Shown: positions 1 through 9,564, numbered from the stretch's first letter. The stretch: 64,000 nucleotides of DNA from an uncultured Flavobacteriaceae bacterium (GCA_947504035.1 CANNGA010000002.1:248001-312000), one strand, 5' to 3'. Program-made: numbers and translations. Notes: generated by a model not told the origin, from the letters alone.

Positions 1-120
1 TTTTTTGATGAGGTCTACACCCTTTGGAGTCTACTAGGTATCGGTCTTATTGTAATAGGTTTGCTTTTAAATATAGCGCACAAACAAAAGCAGCAAAACC
101 AAACAGAGCTTTTAAAATAG
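1..120 (+). CDS. C-terminal end of a membrane protein (truncated by window edge)
   Basis: An open frame runs from base 1 to a TAG at 118-120 and gives 39 residues. It holds one hydrophobic helix (LLGIGLIVIGLLLNI) followed by a polar Lys/Gln-rich cytoplasmic tail ending ELLK. This looks like the last transmembrane segment and tail of a polytopic transporter. The next gene starts 12 bp later on the same strand, so the two are probably co-transcribed. The family cannot be named from this fragment. Confidence 0.6.
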   Translation, partial: FFDEVYTLWSLLGIGLIVIGLLLNIAHKQKQQNQTELLK

Positions 121-132
121 AAGTTAAGAATT

Positions 133-1443
133 ATGAAACATCCTAATGCATTTTCATTTATACGGCCTAAAAAAACACCTTTTTTTTATGGCTATATCGT
201 TTTAATAGCAGGAAGTATAGGGGTTTTAGCAAGCATTCCGGGGCAAACTGTTGGGGTGTCTGTTTTTACAGACCCTGTAAAAGATGCCTTAGGCCTGTCT
301 CGAAATCAATTTAGTAATGCGTACATGATTGGAACCTTATTGAGCGCCTTTTTTGTGGCTAGAGCAGGGGTGTTGTTCGATCGGTTTGGTGCGCGGTACG
401 TGGCCTTTTTTTCGGCGTTGTTTTTGGCTGTAGCATTAGCCTTGGCAGCCAATTCGGTGTATATATCAGAAGGATTACAAGCATGGATAGCGGTACGCTC
501 TTGGGTGCTGCCTTTTATTGTGATGAGTGTGCTGTTTTTTGCCATTCGCTTTTTTGGTCAGGGTGTGCTTACCATGTCTTCTCGAAATATGATTATGATG
601 TGGTTTGATAAAAATAGAGGTAAAGTTAATGCTGTGAGTAGCATAGGGGTTGCTCTGGGATTTTCTAGTGCGCCAATAGCTCTTGATGCCTTAATAGATA
701 CCTACGGATGGGGAAATTCATGGCTTATACTAGCTCTTATTTTGTTCTGTTTTAGCGTTGTGGTTTTACAGTTTTATAGAAACAGTCCAGAAGATTTTGG
801 AATGCCACCAGATGGTAAAACGGTACTTGATAAAACCAGTACAACAGCACCCGTGGTCGAAAAAAATTTTACGCTTGCAGAAGCCAAACAAACCCGTGCA
901 TTTTGGATGATTGGTCTTACATTAGCTTTTAATAGCTTCTTTTCAACAGGTTTTACATTTCATATTGTCTCTATTTTTAGCAGTCAAGGGTATTCTAAAG
1001 CAGAAGCTATAGCTGTGTTTTTGCCTATTTCTATTATAGCGATTAGTGTGTCTACTTTAGGGAATGTTTTAAGCGATTATGTGCATCATAAAATATATGT
1101 GTACATCATGCTAGGGGCAGGTGTTTTAGCATCATTAGGTTTGTTTTACTTGGGCACTTCTTTTAGTATTTATATGCTTATTATAGGTTTAGGCGTGTTT
1201 AGTGGGCTTTTTGCGGTGGTGAATGCTGTAACTTGGCCTAGGTATTTTGGCAGGAAACACTTAGGTGCTATTACAGGAAAGGTGATGAGTTTTCTAGTTA
1301 TAGCTAGTGCTATTGCGCCAAGTTTGTTTAGTTATTGTTACACGTTACTAGGGTCTTATGCGACGATAAGTTACCTTACTTTAGGGGTTTTGCTTTTTTT
1401 AGTGATAGGGAGTATTCGGGTGAAAAATCCTCAAAACCTGTAG
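133..1443 (+). CDS. MFS transporter
   Basis: A 436-residue polytopic inner-membrane protein with about 12 hydrophobic segments. Around residues 77-88 there is a clear MFS motif A (GVLFDRFGAR, matching G-x-x-x-D-R-x-G-x-R) in the loop between helices 2 and 3. The central cytoplasmic loop (about residues 220-255) is polar, as expected between the two six-helix halves. The length is normal for the family. It lies 12 bp after another membrane-protein gene, suggesting a transport operon. Substrate is not predictable from sequence alone. The family call is secure; specificity is open. Confidence 0.85.
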   Translation: MKHPNAFSFIRPKKTPFFYGYIVLIAGSIGVLASIPGQTVGVSVFTDPVKDALGLSRNQFSNAYMIGTLLSAFFVARAGVLFDRFGARYVAFFSALFLAVALALAANSVYISEGLQAWIAVRSWVLPFIVMSVLFFAIRFFGQGVLTMSSRNMIMMWFDKNRGKVNAVSSIGVALGFSSAPIALDALIDTYGWGNSWLILALILFCFSVVVLQFYRNSPEDFGMPPDGKTVLDKTSTTAPVVEKNFTLAEAKQTRAFWMIGLTLAFNSFFSTGFTFHIVSIFSSQGYSKAEAIAVFLPISIIAISVSTLGNVLSDYVHHKIYVYIMLGAGVLASLGLFYLGTSFSIYMLIIGLGVFSGLFAVVNAVTWPRYFGRKHLGAITGKVMSFLVIASAIAPSLFSYCYTLLGSYATISYLTLGVLLFLVIGSIRVKNPQNL

Positions 1444-1538
1444 TTATTGTGTTGTTGTATAGTAATTTAACATAACGTTGGTATAGGGTTTTCAATTTGT
1501 TTAGTAGCTTTATAAAGCAATAATTAAAAAGGTGGTCT

Positions 1539-2090
1539 ATGAAACGTACTCTCATATTTGTATTTGTATTAATTCTAGGAGTTGCATCCTGCACAAGTTA
1601 TAAACGTGCAGTGCCACCACAGCAGTTAGCGGCATTTTCTAAGTTAATGGCTTCTAAAACCTTTACGATTGCATCAGATTGGGCTTATCCTCAAGTATCA
1701 AATGCATTTTCACAGCAATTGGTCGCGCAATTATTACCGCCAGGGAATACTGCAGGCGCCATAAACTTAATAGGCACCCCTAATTTCTTAAGAATTGAAA
1801 ATGACAGTGTATTTTCAGAACTGCCCTATTTCGGTCAACGTCAATTTCGTGTGGCTTACGGGGGGACAGATACAGGTATTGCGTTTAAAGGGCTTATGAA
1901 AGAGTATCAGGTCAAAACAAATAAAGATGCCAGTCAAACCATTACATTTTCAGCAGATAGCCATTCCGAAGTTATTGATGTTAGCATTCGTATTTATCCT
2001 AATTTAAAAGTAGATATGCAGCTTAATGGCGTGACGAGACATCCTATTCAATACAGTGGCACTGTTCAAATTCCTAAAACGACTTCTTAA
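1539..2090 (+). CDS. DUF4251 domain lipoprotein
   Basis: A 183-residue exported lipoprotein. The N-terminus is a type II signal with lipobox GVASC, Cys at about residue 18. The mature part matches the Bacteroidota DUF4251 family: a central pair of short motifs (PYFGQRQF and YGGTDTGIAFKG) followed by beta strands that end in the ISV-IYPNLKV region. No catalytic residues are evident and the biochemical role of the family is unknown. It stands alone, 95 bp after the MFS gene. The family call rests on the PYFG and YGG...GI.F.G blocks. Confidence 0.75.
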   Translation: MKRTLIFVFVLILGVASCTSYKRAVPPQQLAAFSKLMASKTFTIASDWAYPQVSNAFSQQLVAQLLPPGNTAGAINLIGTPNFLRIENDSVFSELPYFGQRQFRVAYGGTDTGIAFKGLMKEYQVKTNKDASQTITFSADSHSEVIDVSIRIYPNLKVDMQLNGVTRHPIQYSGTVQIPKTTS

Positions 2091-2162
2091 CTTAGAAGAC
2101 CTTCTGCTGTTTCGATCCCTGTTTCTATACTTTAATATTTGTATATGTATAGATAAAAGTGT

Positions 2163-2201
2163 CAAAATGTCATTAAATAAGTGTTTGAAAATGACATTTT
2201 G
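2163..2201 (+). promoter_or_regulatory. Inverted repeat upstream of hsp20, candidate operator
   Basis: CAAAATGTCATT at 2163-2174 is the exact reverse complement of AATGACATTTTG at 2190-2201, with 15 bp between. Each arm also contains a short dyad of the type GACA-AAA-TGTC. The site is about 130 bp upstream of the hsp20 start. It differs from CIRCE (TTAGCACTC-N9-GAGTGCTAA). It could be a repressor site or an mRNA hairpin. Confidence 0.5.
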
Positions 2202-2333
2202 TCTTTGTTTTGCGAACTTATGGTGCCAAAAGTGGTCAAAATACCAGTTGGCATTTCTTTTGACAGTTACGTATCAAGCAATCAAAGCAAAAGATTGTTA
2301 AAGATTCGTTTCATATAAAAAAACATAAAAGTT

Positions 2334-2807
2334 ATGAGTACACTATTGCAAGTTCCAAAAAATGGACAGTTACAGAATAGAACAAATTTTAACCACAGAA
2401 AATGGTCGCATTGGATTGATGATGTATTACAAACAGAGCATTTTCCAGCGCCATTCTCATCACATCTTAATGCATCAGGGCGAGCTAAAGTTAATGTTCA
2501 AGACACTAAAGATGCCTTCATTTTAGAAATCGTAGCACCAGGGTTTAAAAAGTCCGATTTTAAGATTGATATCGAAACTAAAACGTTAAGCATTTCAATT
2601 CAAAAGCATGAAGAAGAAGTTGTTACAGAACATAAGTATACGCGAAAGGAGTTTGAATGTAAAGCGTTTAAAAATGTGTTTACACTGCCAAATACCGTAA
2701 ACGATAGTCAAATTAAAGCGCGGTACGAAGCTGGTATTCTAGAACTTACATTACCAAAACGCGAAGAGGCTAAAGAAAAGCCGCCTAGAACGCTAGAGGT
2801 ATCTTAA
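2334..2807 (+). CDS. Hsp20/alpha-crystallin family small heat-shock protein
   Basis: A 157-residue cytoplasmic holdase chaperone. The N-terminal arm (1-45) is followed by an alpha-crystallin domain (about 48-145) with the characteristic A-P-G-F-K-KSDFKIDIE strand, a Phe/Lys-rich middle (FECKAFKNVFTLP) and the hallmark G-I-L-E-L-T-L-P-K near residue 140. A short tail with a TLEV sequence resembles the I-x-I anchor that docks neighbouring dimers. Length is typical. The gene is preceded by a 12-bp inverted repeat and followed by a GC-rich terminator, so it is probably monocistronic and stress-regulated. Confidence 0.92.
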   Translation: MSTLLQVPKNGQLQNRTNFNHRKWSHWIDDVLQTEHFPAPFSSHLNASGRAKVNVQDTKDAFILEIVAPGFKKSDFKIDIETKTLSISIQKHEEEVVTEHKYTRKEFECKAFKNVFTLPNTVNDSQIKARYEAGILELTLPKREEAKEKPPRTLEVS

Positions 2808-2830
2808 GCCTATTTTTGTTTCATGTTATA

Positions 2831-2858
2831 AAGCCGCCCCCTAAAGGCGGCTTTTGCT
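2831..2858 (+). terminator. Rho-independent terminator after hsp20
   Basis: AAGCCGCC (2831-2838) pairs perfectly with GGCGGCTT (2846-2853) around a 7-base loop, followed by a short T-run. It is unusually GC-rich for this AT-rich window and closes the hsp20 transcript. Confidence 0.85.
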
Positions 2859-3095
2859 ATGGTTTAAACTGAATATCAAACCAATACATCCATATTCATG
2901 AGAAAACCCTTTATAGTTTTCTACCACTGTAAATAGTAGTGCTTGTCGTATTTGAAACCCTCATGATGCTATTTTAGATATCATCTGGATTAAAGAGGGG
3001 TTTTGATTTTAGACATATCGGTGTTACTTATAGTTATAGCTGTTCTTTTTTAGTCCTAAATTTTATGCGTATTTTTAATATTAAAAGAAAATTGT

Positions 3096-4112
3096 TTGGA
3101 GTTTATACGTTTTACAAAAAAAGGCATTTATTGCATTCCTGGTAAGTTTTATTTAGACCCATGGCAACCTGTAGACTATGCTATTATATCTCATGGACAT
3201 GCAGACCATGCCCGTTGGGGGATGAAGCATTATTTATGTCATGACCATTCTAAACCAATACTGCAACACCGTATTGGGGCGACTATAGCTGTAGAAAGCA
3301 TGGGCTATAATGTCTCTAAAACAGTACAGGGCGTTAAGGTTAGTTTTCACCCTGCGGGACATGTTATTGGTGCCGCTCAGATTCGATTAGAATACAAGGG
3401 GCGTATTGTTGTGTTTACAGGAGATTATAAAACGACTCCTGACGGCCTTAACATACCTTATGAACCTGTAAAATGCCATACGTTTATTACAGAAAGTACT
3501 TTTGGACTTCCTATATACAAATGGCTGCCTGAAGCTACTTTACAAAAACATTTACACGATTGGATTGCAACAAATCAAGCACAGCAAAAAACAAGTGTAT
3601 TTTTAGGCTATTCTTTAGGAAAGGCACAACGCATTATGAAGCTTTTAGAAGGTGTTGATGCCATTTACACGCATACAGCCATACACGCACTTAATACGAT
3701 TATGGCGCAAGCAGGGGTGCCGTTGCCTGAAACAACACTACTAAGTCCAGATTTTGATAAAAAGGCGGTAGCTGGAAAGTTGGTGATTTTACCACCAGGC
3801 TTGTTAGGTTCTAAATTATTAAAGCGTATTCCCAATGCTGCAACAGCCTTATGCTCTGGATGGATGCAAATACGAGGAAATAGGCGTTGGAAGGGGGTAG
3901 ATGCGGGTTTCGCTGTTAGCGATCACGCCGATTGGAATGGTCTTTTAACGGCTGTAAAGGCTTCAGAAGCCGAAAAAGTATATGTGACCCACGGGTCGCA
4001 AGCTACATTTTCAAAATATTTGAATGGTATTGGTATTCCAGCAGCAGAAGTGGTAACGTCTTATGGTGATGCTGCTTTAGATGGCACGCCCTTAACAACA
4101 GATACGGTATGA
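3096..4112 (+). CDS. Ligase-associated DNA exonuclease (metallo-beta-lactamase/beta-CASP-like)
   Basis: First gene of the four-gene ligase-associated operon; homologues have been characterised as DNA exonucleases. The 338-residue protein has the metal-binding H-x-H-x-D-H motif at 33-38 (SHGHADHA), a second His in HPAGHVIGA near 90, a GDY motif near 112, and C-terminal SDHADW and VTHGSQ motifs typical of beta-CASP enzymes. The only in-frame initiator that fits the family N-terminus is the TTG at 3096; upstream codons give no other start. The end overlaps the ligase gene by 4 bp, indicating translational coupling. Confidence 0.88.
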   Translation: MEFIRFTKKGIYCIPGKFYLDPWQPVDYAIISHGHADHARWGMKHYLCHDHSKPILQHRIGATIAVESMGYNVSKTVQGVKVSFHPAGHVIGAAQIRLEYKGRIVVFTGDYKTTPDGLNIPYEPVKCHTFITESTFGLPIYKWLPEATLQKHLHDWIATNQAQQKTSVFLGYSLGKAQRIMKLLEGVDAIYTHTAIHALNTIMAQAGVPLPETTLLSPDFDKKAVAGKLVILPPGLLGSKLLKRIPNAATALCSGWMQIRGNRRWKGVDAGFAVSDHADWNGLLTAVKASEAEKVYVTHGSQATFSKYLNGIGIPAAEVVTSYGDAALDGTPLTTDTV

Positions 4113-5698
4113 AAGACTTCGTGAGTTTGATAAATGCCATTGAAATTACCAATAAAACAACGGCCAAAATAGAAGCGTTAATCGCTTATTTCGATACCGC
4201 ATCAGATAAAGATAAACTTTGGTGTATTGCTATATTTACAGGGAAACGTCCGCCGCGACCTGTAAAATCCTCATGGATGAAACACTGGTGTGCCGCCCTT
4301 GTAGAGCTTCCTGAGTGGTTGTTTTTAGAATGCTATAGTACAGTTGGCGATTTAGGAGAAACTTTAGTGTTATTGCTACCAGAGCCTACACACCAAATAG
4401 ACCTGTCTCTAAGCGATTGGATGACAGCTATTATTGATTTAAAATCTAAAACGGAAGCAGAGAAAAAAGCATTTGTAATGCACGCTTGGTCTGGTCTACA
4501 ACTGCAAGAACGTCTTATTTTTAATAAATTGATAGGTGGTAGTTTTAGAATAGGCGTCTCTAAGAAAACCTTAGTAAATGCCTTGGCAAAACGATCTGGA
4601 ATAGATGCAAACCAGCTTATGCATAGCATCATTGGGCATTGGGATGTCCACGCGTTAACGTTTGAGGCGTTATTGGAAGGCCAACATATCAACTACGACA
4701 ACTCTAAGCCTTACCCTTTTTGCTTGGCTTATGCTTTAGAGAAACCATTGTTAGAATTAGGGGCGCCAGACGCTTGGCAAGTAGAATACAAATGGGATGG
4801 TATTCGCGGACAAATTGTAAAGCGTCATGGTGAAATTTATATCTGGTCTAGAGGCGAAGAACTCGTTACCCAACAATTTCCAGAGTTGGTAAAGGCATTA
4901 ACCGATTTTAAAGATGATTTTGTTATTGATGGAGAGATTTTAGCTTTAAAAAACAACAGTGTCTTGTTATTTAACGATTTGCAGAAACGTTTAAACCGTA
5001 AACATGTGTCTAAGCAACTGTTAGAAGCGGTGCCTGTGGGGTTTTATGCGTACGACATTTTAGAATATAACGCCCAAGATTTAAGAACAATGGCTTTAGA
5101 AAAACGCCGAGGGTATTTAGAAACCCTATTTGCTAGTAGTACACTTTCTGAATGTCTTAAAATACCACCTGTACTTAGGTTCAAAACCTGGGAGGCCTTG
5201 CATAGTATTCGCGACGGTGCTAGGCGTCTTAATGCAGAGGGACTTATGTTGAAGCAAAAAGAGTCTTCCTATCATGTTGGGCGAAAAAAAGGAGATTGGT
5301 GGAAATGGAAAATAGCCCCTTTAACCATTGATGCTGTTATGATTTATGCACAAAAGGGCAGTGGCAGACGGAGTTCTAAGTATACCGATTACACGTTTGC
5401 TGTTAAAAAAGATGATGGTTTGGTCATCATAGCTAAAGCCTATTCAGGCCTTACAGATAAAGAGATTTCTGAAGTGTCTAAGTTTGTAACTAAAAATGCC
5501 ATAGAGAAATTTGGCCCTGTACGTACTGTAAAACCAGAGTTGGTTTTCGAAATTGCTTTTGAAGGGATTGCATTGAGTAAACGTCATAAATCGGGAGTAG
5601 CACTGCGTTTTCCACGTATTAAGCGTTGGAGACGTGATAAAACGGTTGAAGATATCGATACTATAGCAACTGTTAAACGTTTAATTAAAGCCTATTAA
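4109..5698 (+). CDS. ATP-dependent DNA ligase (ligase-associated repair cluster)
   Basis: Seals nicks in DNA through a ligase-AMP intermediate. The 529-residue protein has an N-terminal alpha-helical domain (1-200) and a nucleotidyltransferase domain with motif I EYKWDG (adenylated Lys228), DGEILA (motif III area), EGLMLK (motif IV) and WWKWK (motif V area). A C-terminal OB-fold domain follows. Size and order match the cisplatin-damage-response-type ligases found next to an exonuclease, an Lhr helicase and PdeM. It overlaps the upstream gene by 4 bp and the helicase gene by 1 bp. Confidence 0.92.
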   Translation: MKDFVSLINAIEITNKTTAKIEALIAYFDTASDKDKLWCIAIFTGKRPPRPVKSSWMKHWCAALVELPEWLFLECYSTVGDLGETLVLLLPEPTHQIDLSLSDWMTAIIDLKSKTEAEKKAFVMHAWSGLQLQERLIFNKLIGGSFRIGVSKKTLVNALAKRSGIDANQLMHSIIGHWDVHALTFEALLEGQHINYDNSKPYPFCLAYALEKPLLELGAPDAWQVEYKWDGIRGQIVKRHGEIYIWSRGEELVTQQFPELVKALTDFKDDFVIDGEILALKNNSVLLFNDLQKRLNRKHVSKQLLEAVPVGFYAYDILEYNAQDLRTMALEKRRGYLETLFASSTLSECLKIPPVLRFKTWEALHSIRDGARRLNAEGLMLKQKESSYHVGRKKGDWWKWKIAPLTIDAVMIYAQKGSGRRSSKYTDYTFAVKKDDGLVIIAKAYSGLTDKEISEVSKFVTKNAIEKFGPVRTVKPELVFEIAFEGIALSKRHKSGVALRFPRIKRWRRDKTVEDIDTIATVKRLIKAY

Positions 5699-8151
5699 TG
5701 GGGAAATTTGAAGATAGTGAGGGCTTCAAGCTAGTAACTCAATATTTGGCAGCGCAAGGAAGAACACCTTTTCCGTTTCAATTAAAAACTTGGAAAAAAT
5801 ACCATACGGGGTACAGTGGGATGGTGATCGCTCCAACAGGTTTTGGGAAAACGTTCTCTGTGTTTTTAGCTGTTCTTATAAGGTATATAAATGCACCAGA
5901 AACACATAAAAGGGGACTGAAATTAGTATGGATAAGCCCATTACGATCACTTGCTAAAGATTTGGCAAAAGCCATGACAGAGGTCGTTGAAACGATAGGA
6001 TTAGATTGGACGGTACAGGTTAGAAATGGAGATACACCGCAGCAGATACGACGACAACAAGAACGCCTAATGCCAGACGTAATGCTTACCACACCAGAAA
6101 CCATGCACCTGTTATGTTCTCAAAAAAACAATTCGCGTTGGTTTAAACACTTAAAATGTGTGGCAGTAGACGAGTGGCATGAGTTGCTAGGGAATAAGCG
6201 GGGTGTGCTAACAGAATTGGTCATTTCCCGATTACAGACACTAGCACCCCAACTTAAAATTTGGGGCATTACGGCTACCATTGGAAATTTAGATGAAGCT
6301 CTAAAAGTATTAGTGCCTTATCCAGAATTTAAAACCGTAAAAATAACCGCTCAAGCAAAAAAGAAATTAAAAATTCACGCCGTTCTACCAGATGAAGTCG
6401 ATGTTTTACCTTGGTCTGGACATTTAGGCGCTAGCATGAGCTCTAAAATTATTCCCATAATAAACGCCCATCGTACGACCTTAATATTTACCAATACACG
6501 TGGACAGAGTGAACTGTGGTATCAAATTATTTTAGAAGCAGCTCCCGAATTGGCAGGCCAATTGGCCATACATCATGGGTCTATAGATTTAAAATTACGG
6601 CATTGGATTGAAGATAGTATTGTTCAAGGCCATTTAAAAGCTGTTATATGTACCTCGTCTTTAGATCTAGGGGTTGATTTTAAACCTGTAGATTGCATCA
6701 TTCAAATTGGATCAGCAAAAGGTGTTGCGCGTTTTGTGCAACGCGCAGGACGCAGTGGGCATGCACCACATGAGACCTCAAAAATTTACGTTGTCCCTAC
6801 GCATTCTTTAGAGCTTATTGAAGTAGCTGCATTAAAAGCCGCTGTAAAAGATCGCGCTGTAGAGGCCCGCCATCCTTTAGTATTGTGTTACGATCTTATG
6901 GTGCAATTTTTAATCACCTTAGCGGTTGGAGAAGGTTTTAAAGCAGAAGAGGCTTATCACATTTTAAAACAAACCCATGCTTTTTCATTTTTAAATAAAG
7001 ACGAATTTAACTGGGGCCTGCAATTTATAACCCAAGGTGGTACAGCACTACAGGCTTACGAAGAGTTTCATAAAGTTGTTTTAAACGACGACGGGGTGTA
7101 TCGAGTGCAGAGCAGGCGTATTAGCATGTTACACCGTATGAATATTGGTGCTATTGTTAGTGATGCTATGTTAAATGTGAAGTATTTGTCTGGAGGGTAT
7201 ATAGGAATGATTGAAGAATTTTTTATTTCTAAGTTAAAACCTAAGTCCAGTTTTATTTTGGCAGGGCGTGTTTTAGAACTGGTGCACATTAAAGACATGA
7301 CGGTATATGTAAAACGAAGTAAAGCCAAGAAAGCCATAGCCCCCAGTTGGATGGGGGGCAGGTTGCCACTCACCTCGCATTTAAGTCATTTTTTACGTAT
7401 AAAATTAGAAGCCGCATTGGCACCTGGCATACAAGAACGTGAACTTAAGTTTTTACACCCTTTAATAGCGAATCAAAACAGCCATTCACACATCCCTAAA
7501 GCTAATGAGTTTTTGGTAGAATTGATCGGTACAAAAGAGGGCTATCATGTTTTTATGTATCCTTTTGAAGGCCGATTGGTACATGAAGTTATTGCAGCAT
7601 TAATCGCTTATAGATTAAGTCAAATTACGCCGCTAACATTTACGATTGCAATGAATGATTATGGTTTCGAATTGTTAAGCGATCAGCCCATACCATTAGA
7701 TGAAAGTAATATTGAAGCCTTACTTTCTAAAAACCAACTCATGGAAGATGTTACAGCGAGTATTAATGCCTCAGAAATGGCCTCTAGGACATTTAGAGAT
7801 ATTGCGGTTATTGCAGGTTTGGTGGTACAGTCAAGACCTGGTGCCCGACAAAATAATAAGAGTTTACAATCTTCTTCAGGGTTAATTTTTAGAGTATTGG
7901 AGGAGTACGAACCACAACATTTACTTTTAAAACAAGCGTATACCGAAGTGTTTAATCAACAACTAGAAGAGGTGCGTTTACAAGCGGCATTCGAGCGTAT
8001 CTCTAAAAGTAAAATTATCTTGCGACGGGCATCTGCGTTTACGCCACTTAGTTTTCCTATTAAAGTAGATAGCTTAAGACACGCTATGAGTAATGAAAGT
8101 TTAGAAAAACGCGTTGCACGCATTCGAAAACAAGCCTTAAAAGACAATTAA
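5698..8151 (+). CDS. Ligase-associated DEXH-box DNA helicase (Lhr-core type)
   Basis: An 817-residue superfamily 2 helicase, expected to translocate 3'-5' on DNA. Visible motifs: Q-motif area FPFQLKTW (26-33), Walker A APTGFGKT (45-52), DEWH box at 158-161, GITATIG (motif III), and C-terminal RecA motifs STDLG-like SSLDLGVDF and QRAGRSGH (motif VI). The remaining 400 residues fit the Lhr-core winged-helix and beta-barrel domains. Start codon and the ligase stop share one base (TAATG), so expression is coupled. The length is that of the short ligase-associated Lhr, not the 1500-residue long form. Confidence 0.92.
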   Translation: MGKFEDSEGFKLVTQYLAAQGRTPFPFQLKTWKKYHTGYSGMVIAPTGFGKTFSVFLAVLIRYINAPETHKRGLKLVWISPLRSLAKDLAKAMTEVVETIGLDWTVQVRNGDTPQQIRRQQERLMPDVMLTTPETMHLLCSQKNNSRWFKHLKCVAVDEWHELLGNKRGVLTELVISRLQTLAPQLKIWGITATIGNLDEALKVLVPYPEFKTVKITAQAKKKLKIHAVLPDEVDVLPWSGHLGASMSSKIIPIINAHRTTLIFTNTRGQSELWYQIILEAAPELAGQLAIHHGSIDLKLRHWIEDSIVQGHLKAVICTSSLDLGVDFKPVDCIIQIGSAKGVARFVQRAGRSGHAPHETSKIYVVPTHSLELIEVAALKAAVKDRAVEARHPLVLCYDLMVQFLITLAVGEGFKAEEAYHILKQTHAFSFLNKDEFNWGLQFITQGGTALQAYEEFHKVVLNDDGVYRVQSRRISMLHRMNIGAIVSDAMLNVKYLSGGYIGMIEEFFISKLKPKSSFILAGRVLELVHIKDMTVYVKRSKAKKAIAPSWMGGRLPLTSHLSHFLRIKLEAALAPGIQERELKFLHPLIANQNSHSHIPKANEFLVELIGTKEGYHVFMYPFEGRLVHEVIAALIAYRLSQITPLTFTIAMNDYGFELLSDQPIPLDESNIEALLSKNQLMEDVTASINASEMASRTFRDIAVIAGLVVQSRPGARQNNKSLQSSSGLIFRVLEEYEPQHLLLKQAYTEVFNQQLEEVRLQAAFERISKSKIILRRASAFTPLSFPIKVDSLRHAMSNESLEKRVARIRKQALKDN

Positions 8152-8153
8152 GT

Positions 8154-8810
8154 ATGCCTATTTATTTAGAACCAATACAATGCAATACAGAACAACTTTT
8201 GCTAACCAACCAGCGTGTTGCTTATTGGAAAGCTCAGAAAACACTTATTCTATCGGATGTACACATCGGTAAAACAGCCCATTTTAGAAAACAGGGTATT
8301 CCTATTCCGTTTAAAGTCTTGTTGCGAGATTTAGAACGTTTAGACGCGCTTATTCAGCATTTCAAACCAGAACGGCTTATTGTTGTTGGAGATTTGTTTC
8401 ATGCAGAGTTCAATCAAGATGTTGTTTTTTTTCAAAAGTGGATGTCAACCTACCAATCTCTAGAACTGGTATTAGTGAAAGGAAATCATGATGGTTCTGC
8501 TGTAAAACTATATGAGAATTTAAATATAAAAATTGTTGAAAATCAATTAGAAACGACTGGTTTTACTTTTGTACACGATAGTCCTGTAGTTCAAGATAAT
8601 GTGTCTACATTCTACATCTCTGGGCACACGCACCCAGGTGTGCTTTTAAAAGGGAAAGGCAAACAACGCATTAAATTACCTTGCTACCAATGGAGTACTA
8701 GACAATTGGTATTACCTGCCTTTAGTTTATTTACAGGTTTAAATACTAAAATACCATCTGCAGCGTTTAAAAATTATGCGTTTACAGCGGATAGCATTTT
8801 TGAAATGTAG
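8154..8810 (+). CDS. pdeM: Ligase-associated DNA damage response endonuclease PdeM
   Basis: A binuclear metallophosphoesterase of 218 residues; characterised relatives from the same gene cluster are Mn-dependent single-strand DNA endonucleases. All calcineurin-type motifs are present in order: DVH (D35, H37), GDLFH, GNHD and GHTHPG. The gene starts 2 bp after the helicase stop and is the last member of the operon. The order exonuclease-ligase-helicase-PdeM is complete and intact, supporting a shared repair pathway. Confidence 0.9.
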   Translation: MPIYLEPIQCNTEQLLLTNQRVAYWKAQKTLILSDVHIGKTAHFRKQGIPIPFKVLLRDLERLDALIQHFKPERLIVVGDLFHAEFNQDVVFFQKWMSTYQSLELVLVKGNHDGSAVKLYENLNIKIVENQLETTGFTFVHDSPVVQDNVSTFYISGHTHPGVLLKGKGKQRIKLPCYQWSTRQLVLPAFSLFTGLNTKIPSAAFKNYAFTADSIFEM

Positions 8811-8967
8811 TGTCTAAAATTATACGATTACATCGGTTTTTTTTGCGTTTTGTATAAATAGCATTGCACTAATCGAATATTTTTACTGTTTTACGATTTT
8901 TTAACATATGAGCATGTTATTTTTATAATTTTAAAACCATTAATTAATTCATTAATCACCCTCTCTT

Positions 8968-9564
8968 ATGAAAATTATAACTTTAGTTATAGCTTTAGCA
9001 GTATCTGCACTATCATTCGCACAGCAGTCTGCTAAAAATCAAAGACAGCAAAGTGTTGTTTACGATATCACAAAAAAGAACATGAGTAATGTTGATACCA
9101 TTCCTGGGTTTCAATCACGAAAAGAAAAACTTAAAATAACTGGAATCATTTACGAAAGTGATGGTGTAACGCCAGCTAAAAATGTCGTGCTTTATATTTA
9201 TCAAGCCGATGAAGAAGGCGAGTACCATGCTACAAAGGTAAATGGTAAGCGTGTGCTTAGACATGAAGGTTGGGCGCGAACAAATGATGAAGGCCGTTAT
9301 ATGTTTTACACTTTTGTTCCAGGTACAGATTGGTCTTCAAAGTCTATGAAACAAATTCATGGTATGATTAAAGAACCTTCTACAGATAAAACGTATAGCA
9401 TCAATCAATTTGTATTTGATGACGATCCTATGCTTACCAAATCGTGTAGAAAGAAAATTGCAAAATACGGTCTAAATAACATCTTGAAATTAGAACGTGA
9501 TGCAGAAGGCATGCTTGTAGGTACGAGAGATATTGTCCTAAGTGATGAAATACGTCACCTGTAG
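8968..9564 (+). CDS. Exported intradiol ring-cleavage dioxygenase-like protein
   Basis: A 198-residue protein with a signal peptide (about 1-18, ending LSFA). The mature part follows the intradiol dioxygenase beta-sandwich: GIIYESDGVTPAKNVVLYIYQAD, then EYHAT, then the conserved turn GWARTNDEGRYMFYTFVPG, and QIHGMIKEP where the family has its iron-binding HIH region. Candidate iron ligands are the Tyr in EYHAT, Tyr in GRYMF and the His in QIHG; only one His is clear there, so catalytic activity is uncertain. Small exported members are common in Flavobacteriia. It stands alone with its own terminator. Confidence 0.8.
   Translation: MKIITLVIALAVSALSFAQQSAKNQRQQSVVYDITKKNMSNVDTIPGFQSRKEKLKITGIIYESDGVTPAKNVVLYIYQADEEGEYHATKVNGKRVLRHEGWARTNDEGRYMFYTFVPGTDWSSKSMKQIHGMIKEPSTDKTYSINQFVFDDDPMLTKSCRKKIAKYGLNNILKLERDAEGMLVGTRDIVLSDEIRHL

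Noticed and set aside
2056-2301. 81-codon frame overlapping the end of the DUF4251 gene
   Set aside because: Overlaps a real gene out of frame and spans the inverted repeat upstream of hsp20; composition is not protein-like.
2955-3003. Possible structured RNA (AAACCCTC...GAGGGGTTT with inner ATGAT/ATCAT)
   Set aside because: Arms are short and imperfectly nested, and no riboswitch or ncRNA consensus is visible; covariation data would be needed.
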